64,000 nucleotides of DNA, taken from contig NZ_JABSOE010000020.1 of the NCBI RefSeq assembly GCF_013618865.1, positions 1-64,000 on the forward strand, read 5' to 3'. Position numbers and translations under genes: made by a program. The notes under the pieces were generated by a model, which saw only the letters and a program-made list of their open reading frames with translations, made no database searches and was not told the origin of the DNA. Source of the stretch: Phocaeicola faecicola (GTDB taxonomy: Bacteria; Bacteroidota; Bacteroidia; Bacteroidales; Bacteroidaceae). This document shows positions 24,492 through 31,375 of this stretch, in pieces. Position 1 is the stretch's first letter. The number at the start of each line of letters is the position of its first letter.

Positions 24492-26468
24492 TTACTCTAC
24501 AGTTTCTAACTTGATGTTGTACAATCTGAGTCCTACTGTATTATCTGCAGCTGAAGCGGCAAATTTAAGAGTAGAATTTTCTGTTCCAGCAACTTCGAAT
24601 GTAGAAGTCAATGTGTAAAACACATTTGCATCATTATTGTCTTTAGAAACAACCTTGCTAGGAATAGTCAGTGACGTATCATTGAAAGTAACCTTGATTT
24701 TATTCAAATCAATAGAAGTACCTGCATTGAAAACATTCGCAGCAGCCTCAAACGTCAGTTTGAATTTTGAATGTCCGGCAGTATTGATTCCAGAAATGGT
24801 CAGCCCTGAATCTTTACCAGCAGGCAACCATACATTATTCACTTTAGTTGTCTCACTTGGATTTGCTTCTGTTTTATGAGCAATAGAACGCACATCAGCA
24901 GCCTTTGTTTCATCCGAGAACTGCAAATCTTTATTATCCCAATTAGTATAATTAGCTATACTAACTTTGTTAGAAATCACTGTTGCCCCCATTTTTTCTT
25001 CAAAAATGACACCTGCCGGAGTCGGTTCCGGTTCCGGATCTACTGTACCGTCACCGTTAGCTACTACCTTCACGTTCTTGATTTCCCAAGTAGCAGCTGC
25101 AGAAGTAGTGCTCACATATTTGAATGCGAACTTAACAGTCTTACCCAGATAACTTGCCAGGTCGACAGAAACTGCAACAAACTTGAATTGTTCTCCATAT
25201 TTGTCAATAGTCAACTGCTTCCAGTTTTCTGCAGAAGTTTCTGTAATCCACAAAGTCAGTTCTTCAGAAGCAGTTCCCGCATAATTATGAGCATGTTCGA
25301 AAGACAGCACAGCAGACTTCACATCAGCTAAACTCAGTTCCGGAGAAACCAACCAAGATTCAGAAGCCTTTTTAGCACCACCCACAAACGCACTTGCTTT
25401 CATGCAAGTGTATTTTTCATCATATTTCCAAACATAAGTACTACCTTCCGGCAACTGCTTGTCATCGATAGTAAACTTACCCTGACTTGTCGCAAAGCTT
25501 TCATCCAGCAATACCTTTTCTTCACCCGGTTCTGTAGAACCACCGTCGAAGTCCACGTCAATGTCACCACCCGGAACAGTCACCCAGTCTGTGATGGTTG
25601 CGTTACCCATCTTCACAGTCGGTTTTCCGTTGTTGATAGACAAATCAGCTGTATACAGGTATTCCTTACCGCCTTCGAAGGCACTGATATCACTTACAGT
25701 ATATTCAAATGTCATGCCATCCAATTTGAATGTCAGTACCATCTGAGTCTGTGAACTTCCTGTAGCTTTTGTAGGAAGTACAATGGCCTGTGCTTTCATA
25801 GCACCGTCCTGGCCAGCCACCATATACATATCCAATGTAGGTTCAGCCGACTGAGGAGATACGGTCAGCACCCCACCGTCCAGGTCGAAAGAAGCCTGCG
25901 TATTCATACCGCCCATAGAAACAGTCGTTCCGTTCAAAGAAGGTATGGTACCGTCAGTATTCTTCAGGTCAATGGTTACCAAAGACAACTGGTGTGTGAA
26001 TCCCAGACTTACAGTAGCTCCGTTTGCAATATTCTTTGCATTGTTTGAATACAGCAAATCGATAGCCTCCGGTTTGCTCTGATTGCTTACATTTACAGCA
26101 ACGATATTATCTGCTACCGAAGAAGAATAAGGATAGTAAGCTACGAAATCCGCATTACCCGTTTCCGGATAATAGATAGCCTCCGTTTTAGATTCCGGAG
26201 TCAGGATACCATTGGTCTGAGCCAGATATTTCTTATTGACTGCAGTTGCGGCATCAATGCCTGCGCCGGCACCTGTCATGTAAATTCCGACTTCATCGCC
26301 ATTACCCCAAGAGCTGCCACTGGCACGAGTGTGACTTCCGATATAAGAATTGAACACAATTCCGTCACTGCCAGACCACGTACTATTGTCATCATTGGTC
26401 TTACATCCTGCAAGAACAAGGGTAGACAATATACCCATGTAAATCAAATTCTGGATTTTCATAATCAT
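24492..26468 (-). CDS. Fimbrillin-like lipoprotein with two C-terminal beta domains
   Basis: This 658-residue lipoprotein (Cys22 in VLAGC, followed by KTNDD) starts with a fimbrillin-like domain of the Mfa_like_1 type: WGNGDEVGIYMTG, IYYPETGNADFVAYYPY, and a strand-rich region to about residue 300. Residues ~315-475 form a jelly-roll or 'choice-of-anchor J' type domain (LLDESFATSQGKF, SWLVSPELSL). Residues ~486-658 are homologous to the C-terminal domain of the DUF5689 protein. Adhesion or ligand capture at the cell surface is likely; no catalytic motif is seen. It is 19 bp downstream of the fimbrillin-nuclease gene. Met1 and Met3 are both possible starts. Confidence 0.85.
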   Translation of the reverse strand: MIMKIQNLIYMGILSTLVLAGCKTNDDNSTWSGSDGIVFNSYIGSHTRASGSSWGNGDEVGIYMTGAGAGIDAATAVNKKYLAQTNGILTPESKTEAIYYPETGNADFVAYYPYSSSVADNIVAVNVSNQSKPEAIDLLYSNNAKNIANGATVSLGFTHQLSLVTIDLKNTDGTIPSLNGTTVSMGGMNTQASFDLDGGVLTVSPQSAEPTLDMYMVAGQDGAMKAQAIVLPTKATGSSQTQMVLTFKLDGMTFEYTVSDISAFEGGKEYLYTADLSINNGKPTVKMGNATITDWVTVPGGDIDVDFDGGSTEPGEEKVLLDESFATSQGKFTIDDKQLPEGSTYVWKYDEKYTCMKASAFVGGAKKASESWLVSPELSLADVKSAVLSFEHAHNYAGTASEELTLWITETSAENWKQLTIDKYGEQFKFVAVSVDLASYLGKTVKFAFKYVSTTSAAATWEIKNVKVVANGDGTVDPEPEPTPAGVIFEEKMGATVISNKVSIANYTNWDNKDLQFSDETKAADVRSIAHKTEANPSETTKVNNVWLPAGKDSGLTISGINTAGHSKFKLTFEAAANVFNAGTSIDLNKIKVTFNDTSLTIPSKVVSKDNNDANVFYTLTSTFEVAGTENSTLKFAASAADNTVGLRLYNIKLETVE

Positions 26469-26487
26469 ATAATTAAAAAAATAATTG

Positions 26488-28104
26488 TTATCTCCATTGA
26501 CTCAAATCCAAGTTAGCTTTCACACTTGCATCCAAAGAGGGGAAGAACGTAAATCCGGTACGTTTTTCCAGTTCGCTTACAGATACGGCATAGTTCATAT
26601 AACTGCCTGCATCGGAATAATCCTTATGATCCAGATAAAATGCAATGGTCTGGTAAGAACCGCCAACCTTTCTGGCCAGTGCCTTGAAATAATACTTAGG
26701 TACTACCATCTGTACACCACTGTTATCGTATGCATATTTCAGTGTCTGGTCGGTAGCTGTGGTAGGCATGGCACCTGTCACTACATACAACGTATCGACA
26801 CCCGTACTCCAGGAACGGACTTTATTTTCCAGATTAGCCCAGATTCCCTGATTGAATTTTTTTCCCAACTGGGCAGTCATGTTGGAAAAATAGAAGGTCT
26901 GGTTATTCATCTTACAGTCTTTACGCTGTCTGTCACCACTAGGAATCTGGTGTCCGCGGTCATAGTTGTTGCCAATACCCTTTTTCATATTGGGCTGCTC
27001 ACTCTGCTTCAGTTCCGGATCATACCCCCAATCGTCAGTACGTCCGACATTTCCCTCAAGATACCATCCGCACAACGGATAAGCTACCCAGTAAGCAAAC
27101 TTGGCATCGGTGTCATAAAGCATCGTATAATTACGGATATCAATTCCATTCAAAGTACCCCCGCTGTAGCGCAATCCGGTATTGTGTATGATATACCGCA
27201 TATTGGGCTTTTCCAGAAGCGATGCGGAAATTACCGGAGTCTCAAACCATTTCGTATATTTGGCTTCCGGGTCAGGAGTGATCTCACCTCCCGAAGCAGA
27301 GATGTTTACATTGAAGACGTATTTCTTTCCGGCTTCCAGTTTTTCTGTAATTCCGGTTTCAACCACCTTAGTTGCTCCATTCAGTGTCAGACTCAGTTTC
27401 AGTTTTCCTGAAAAAGTCTGAGGAAGCAGGATAGCCTCTGCTGCTGTTGCATCTCCGTTGACATGCATGACCACTTCCTTTACTGAATTATCCACAAGAC
27501 TTAAAGACTTTTCCTTCAAATTGGCCACAGCCTGGGTTTTCAGTCCCGGAATGCTGGCAGAAATACCAACCAATGAAGTATTGTTGCTGGAATTCAGGTT
27601 CAAAACGACTTTAGACATCAGACGGGTAAACTCCAGACTGCCTTTTGTAGTGTGATTGCAATTGGTCAGATTATTGGCAACCATCAGGTCGGGAGCAGTG
27701 TCTGCTATCTGATTGGATACATCCACATTCGCCTGTGTCAGATCAGTGAATGCAGCATCATAAGGATAATACGCAACAAAATCCACATTGCTGCCATCTT
27801 CCGGATAATACAAGGGATTACCGCTGGCTACAAAATATCCATCCCCCACATTTGTTACAAAAGGAACGTTACCTTTTATCACCGCATCCCCACCAGTAGC
27901 CATCATAAAAACTCCGATCTGGTCACCCCGTTCCCAAACCGCGTCCATTGCTCTTGAATAGCTTTCGTTATCAATCACTGAACTGAAAGCTATTGGCTTC
28001 GTTTGTTCATTCATTGCATCTTGCGAGAGGTTGTTTTCGCACGATTGGAAAATCAACATCGACAGCATGCACCCATAAATTAGTCTTGTTTTCATGTTGA
28101 GCAT
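26488..28104 (-). CDS. Fimbrillin-like domain fused to a DNA/RNA non-specific endonuclease
   Basis: This 538-residue lipoprotein has a lipobox FQSC (Cys22 from the first Met; Met4 at 28095 is an equally good start). Residues ~35-270 resemble Mfa_like_1 fimbrillin domains, with DQIGVFMMATGG and VDFVAYYPYDAAF as in the neighbouring protein. Residues ~285-535 are a beta-beta-alpha-metal nuclease: DRGHQIPSGDRQ carries the catalytic His (384-385 region), and NMTAQLGKKFNQGIWANLE supplies the metal-binding Asn and Glu. Such nucleases cut DNA and RNA without sequence specificity. Attachment to a surface-type domain suggests it acts outside the cell. It is the first gene of a five-gene operon. No consensus promoter is seen in the 265-bp gap upstream. 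Confidence 0.93.
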   Translation of the reverse strand: MLNMKTRLIYGCMLSMLIFQSCENNLSQDAMNEQTKPIAFSSVIDNESYSRAMDAVWERGDQIGVFMMATGGDAVIKGNVPFVTNVGDGYFVASGNPLYYPEDGSNVDFVAYYPYDAAFTDLTQANVDVSNQIADTAPDLMVANNLTNCNHTTKGSLEFTRLMSKVVLNLNSSNNTSLVGISASIPGLKTQAVANLKEKSLSLVDNSVKEVVMHVNGDATAAEAILLPQTFSGKLKLSLTLNGATKVVETGITEKLEAGKKYVFNVNISASGGEITPDPEAKYTKWFETPVISASLLEKPNMRYIIHNTGLRYSGGTLNGIDIRNYTMLYDTDAKFAYWVAYPLCGWYLEGNVGRTDDWGYDPELKQSEQPNMKKGIGNNYDRGHQIPSGDRQRKDCKMNNQTFYFSNMTAQLGKKFNQGIWANLENKVRSWSTGVDTLYVVTGAMPTTATDQTLKYAYDNSGVQMVVPKYYFKALARKVGGSYQTIAFYLDHKDYSDAGSYMNYAVSVSELEKRTGFTFFPSLDASVKANLDLSQWR

Positions 28105-28369
28105 ATTAAATAATTTTGCTTTACAGTGCTAATATATAAAAAAATACAAATAATATACGACTAATATCATTTTTTTCATCTCTGAAACATACGATTTTAA
28201 TAAAATAATGCCTGATATTACATTTGTAAAAAACAAACCTATCACTTAAAGCGTTTTTTCCGGGAATGCCGGATTATAAACAAAAGAAATTTACATATCC
28301 CCCAGAATATCCTTCAATGCATTTTTTTAGAAAATACAATAACCGTTTTCAGAAATGTACACCCTGTAT

Positions 28370-29392
28370 TTATTTCCCCTTCTGGAAATAGACGATTGTC
28401 GGAAGATGGTCACTGTAACCATTCATCCACTTGCCGCCGGCATGGGTGCGTTTGGGGTATCCTTTGTATTTTCCCTCTTGCTGAAGCATAAAATCTCTCT
28501 GGAAAATTTCGTGTGAAGAATATGACAGCTTACGGGTACGTTTCTTCAGGAAGTTCTCTGTAAATACAATCTGGTCGAACAGGTTCCATTTTCCGCGATA
28601 CTTCAATGTACCGTTTCCTGAAGCCAGGGTATCCCACCAGGGATTGAATAATCCTCTTTTTTCCACATTTTCTTTCTTCTGTCTGGCTCCCAATGCTTCG
28701 GCCATGCTCTTATCCATAGGGTCATCGTTCATATCTCCCATGATGACAATCTTGATCTTGCGGTCTAATGACTGCAAGGAGTCTTTCAGTGCCCTGACCT
28801 GTTCACCGGCATGCTCACGATAAGGGGAAGCAGCACCGCGCGAAGGCCAGTGGTTAATGATAAAGGCAACCCGTTCTCCTGCCAGTTTTCCATCAATTAC
28901 CAGAAATCCGCGGGTAGGACGGTCGGTTGGCTGCATCAGACGGTATGGCACCAGCCGGGAAGAAGTCGGAGTGTAGATTTTGGGGTTATAAAAGAATGCA
29001 CAGTCTACGCCTCGCTCGTCGGGTCCTTCGTAATGAATCATCTCATAGCCCCGGTCTGCCAATGCAGGCTGCTTCAGCAAGTCCTGCAACACACGGTTGT
29101 TCTCTACTTCGGCCATACCGATTACCGCCGGGCCTTCGGGCAATTTGTCAGTAGCCAACATCGACAATACGGTAGACATGTTTTTCAGTTTCGCCTGATA
29201 TTTCTCATCATCCCACTTGTTCCGTCCGTCGGGAAGATACTCATAATCCTTCTTGCCTTCGTCATGACGGGTATCAAACAAGTTTTCCAGGTTGTAAAAG
29301 GCAACTCCATACAGCTGCTCTTTCTTGCCTTTTGCAAAGACAACGAAAGCAGACAGCAGAAAACAGATAATCAATGTACTTTTTTTCATCAT
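28370..29392 (-). CDS. Exported endonuclease/exonuclease/phosphatase family protein (copy B)
   Basis: This 340-residue secreted enzyme is paralogous to the one at 19213-20259. The signal peptide ends VVFAK. The motifs are YNLENLFDTRHD, GMAEVENNRVLQ, IINHWPSRG, IMGDMNDDP and YSDHLPTI, covering the metal-binding and catalytic positions of the fold. The two copies share the spacing of all motifs and a similar EVFIRDYLIQQEGKYKGYP / EIFQRDFMLQQEGKYKGYP region (about 19 residues each). A strong terminator lies between this gene and the upstream lipoprotein, so it may be expressed at a lower level or from its own promoter. Confidence 0.93.
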   Translation of the reverse strand: MMKKSTLIICFLLSAFVVFAKGKKEQLYGVAFYNLENLFDTRHDEGKKDYEYLPDGRNKWDDEKYQAKLKNMSTVLSMLATDKLPEGPAVIGMAEVENNRVLQDLLKQPALADRGYEMIHYEGPDERGVDCAFFYNPKIYTPTSSRLVPYRLMQPTDRPTRGFLVIDGKLAGERVAFIINHWPSRGAASPYREHAGEQVRALKDSLQSLDRKIKIVIMGDMNDDPMDKSMAEALGARQKKENVEKRGLFNPWWDTLASGNGTLKYRGKWNLFDQIVFTENFLKKRTRKLSYSSHEIFQRDFMLQQEGKYKGYPKRTHAGGKWMNGYSDHLPTIVYFQKGK

Positions 29393-29410
29393 ATTTTTCT
29401 CAGGTTAGGT

Positions 29411-29457
29411 AAAAAAAGGGATTGAATATGAAAATAAATTTCCATACCCAATCCCCC
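29411..29457 (-). terminator. Intrinsic terminator inside the second nuclease gene set
   Basis: On the minus strand GGGATTGGGTATGGAAA pairs with TTTTCATATTCAATCCC, using G:U pairs at the non-identical positions, around a TTTA loop and followed by seven T. It lies between the anchor-J-like lipoprotein (ends 29484) and enzyme copy B (starts 29392). Confidence 0.85.
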
Positions 29458-29483
29458 TAAATTATGTTTTTAATCTATTCAAA

Positions 29484-31349
29484 TCAAAGCTTTACAGGAT
29501 CTCCAGCCACTTCAAACTGACCCTTGCCTAAACTCTTGTAACGGAACTCATAGAGATTGTTTGATCCGTCGTAAACGATAGCCTGTACCTTATAATACAA
29601 ATCCACACCGTTCATCTGAGTCGGAGCATCCGGATAGTTGTGAGAAAGTACCATTCCGCAAGCCACCTGAATCTGCTGCATCAGATAAGCCATTGCCTTT
29701 TCTTCATCTTCCTTGTCAACCAAGCCTTCCGGGTCATTGCTTCTACGCTTAATCAACATTACATTGAAGTTTCTGTAATGAGAAGAAGCACCAAACCACC
29801 ATTCTGTATTATCAGGATAAGAGCTGTCCAGATAAGCCGGCTTGTTTTCAGTTACCCAGTCTACCAGATACTGGTAATCATCGGCTGTCATTGAAACGGT
29901 AATCGTCGGATCGAACAACCATTTTTCACCGTTGTGCAGGAAGGTTTCCTTTTCACGGGTTACAATGTTATTGTTCAATGCCCATTCAGTACCCAGGAGG
30001 TATTCATCTGCAATGGCAGAAGTATTTTCACCATTGTAATACTTGTACAATACTACCTGAGTAGCGCCAGCCTTGGCATAAGGCAATTTCTGAGCCAGGA
30101 ATACCGGCAGATAATCAGCAGGCTTAATAGAAGAAGAGAAGTTGTCGTTCTTGCCCGGATCACCCATTGCATCGTAATCGGCAGGAGTAACCACCACTAC
30201 ATCTTTTTCTGTGTATGCACCCCATTTGCCACCGTTGAACTGGAACAGGCCATTGTAAGGCATAGCATGAGACGGCTTGGAAGTAGTAATCTTGATGTTA
30301 TCCAACTGCACGGTAGTAGTCACACCACCCTTGGCACCGCGATAACGGAAGGCAATGTATACCGTCTTTCCGTTGAACGCTTTCAGTGAATAAGTTCCTA
30401 CGTTTGTCTCATCGGTATAACCGCTGGGCAGCGGAGTCGGATAAGTAAACTCATCAGTAATGTTTGTCCAGTTGTTTTCAACAAACTCACCACCGTCGTA
30501 GTTGTCTGTAACAAAGACACTGAAGCAGTCTCCGTTATGATGTCCGAAAACGAGGTCGAATGTCAATGCAGCATCTGCAGACTGGATCTGAACTCCTTTC
30601 GTTATCAAATAGTTCTCCAGTTCGCCGGCAGCCTTATAAGCAGAAAGTTCAGCAGCACCGTCACCCTTGAATACATTGGCAGTCCAGTTTTCTGTTCCCT
30701 TCACATTAAGCTGCTTCCAACCGTCGATTGCAATCACATCCTTAGAATTGAAAGAGTCGAAATTCTCATCCAAATAACTCATGCCCGAAGGATCTTCCGT
30801 ATCATACATATAGTCTACCAGATAGAAATCGCCTTCCTGAGCTTCTGTAAATTTCGCATTCAGGATTTTAGGAATTTCCACATTGGCTGGATGGGAAGGA
30901 CTCAGGAAAGGATGAGTAGCCACTCCCCAGATGGTCTCATAATCACCTCCGTTTAATGTATAAGTAGATACCGAAGCAAACTTCTTCAGCGTTTCAGACA
31001 TATCTTCCTGATAGTTGTAAGTAACTCCCACGGTAGAACCTTTTCCCCATGAGCCATATAAATTGGCCAGGATAGCAGGTACATACTTGTCTGCAGTAGC
31101 GAAAGAGTTCAATGCCAGATCAGAAGCGACCCGCTTTGCCAGCGCCTCTTCGTCTTCATTCTGCGCATCAGCCAGAGCAGCCTTTGAGATAGCCTCATAA
31201 TCGGCTTTCACAAGCACATACTCTTCCTCGTTCTTTGTAATGGTAATACCCTCAGAGTCTATTTCATTATAAATATCTTCCATCGGGTCACATGCTGCCA
31301 GCAAGCCACCAAACAAAGATAAAGCAATCAAATTATATTTAAATTTCAT
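29484..31349 (-). CDS. Choice-of-anchor J-type surface lipoprotein
   Basis: This 621-residue lipoprotein has lipobox LAAC (Cys20), followed by acidic residues. An N-terminal helical region (residues ~35-100) precedes a beta-rich central part that contains a jelly-roll resembling choice-of-anchor J or DUF5017-type domains (LDENFDSFNSKDVIAIDGW, then VYIAFRYRGAKGGVTTTV and QLDNIKITT, residues ~200-350). The C-terminal ~270 residues are not recognised. It lies 26 bp after TonB receptor B, where SusD-like proteins would sit in a glycan locus, and may serve as that receptor's surface ligand-binding partner. No catalytic motif is seen. Confidence 0.75.
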   Translation of the reverse strand: MKFKYNLIALSLFGGLLAACDPMEDIYNEIDSEGITITKNEEEYVLVKADYEAISKAALADAQNEDEEALAKRVASDLALNSFATADKYVPAILANLYGSWGKGSTVGVTYNYQEDMSETLKKFASVSTYTLNGGDYETIWGVATHPFLSPSHPANVEIPKILNAKFTEAQEGDFYLVDYMYDTEDPSGMSYLDENFDSFNSKDVIAIDGWKQLNVKGTENWTANVFKGDGAAELSAYKAAGELENYLITKGVQIQSADAALTFDLVFGHHNGDCFSVFVTDNYDGGEFVENNWTNITDEFTYPTPLPSGYTDETNVGTYSLKAFNGKTVYIAFRYRGAKGGVTTTVQLDNIKITTSKPSHAMPYNGLFQFNGGKWGAYTEKDVVVVTPADYDAMGDPGKNDNFSSSIKPADYLPVFLAQKLPYAKAGATQVVLYKYYNGENTSAIADEYLLGTEWALNNNIVTREKETFLHNGEKWLFDPTITVSMTADDYQYLVDWVTENKPAYLDSSYPDNTEWWFGASSHYRNFNVMLIKRRSNDPEGLVDKEDEEKAMAYLMQQIQVACGMVLSHNYPDAPTQMNGVDLYYKVQAIVYDGSNNLYEFRYKSLGKGQFEVAGDPVKL

Positions 31350-31375
31350 ACTAAAATCATATTTTAAGTTAGTAA

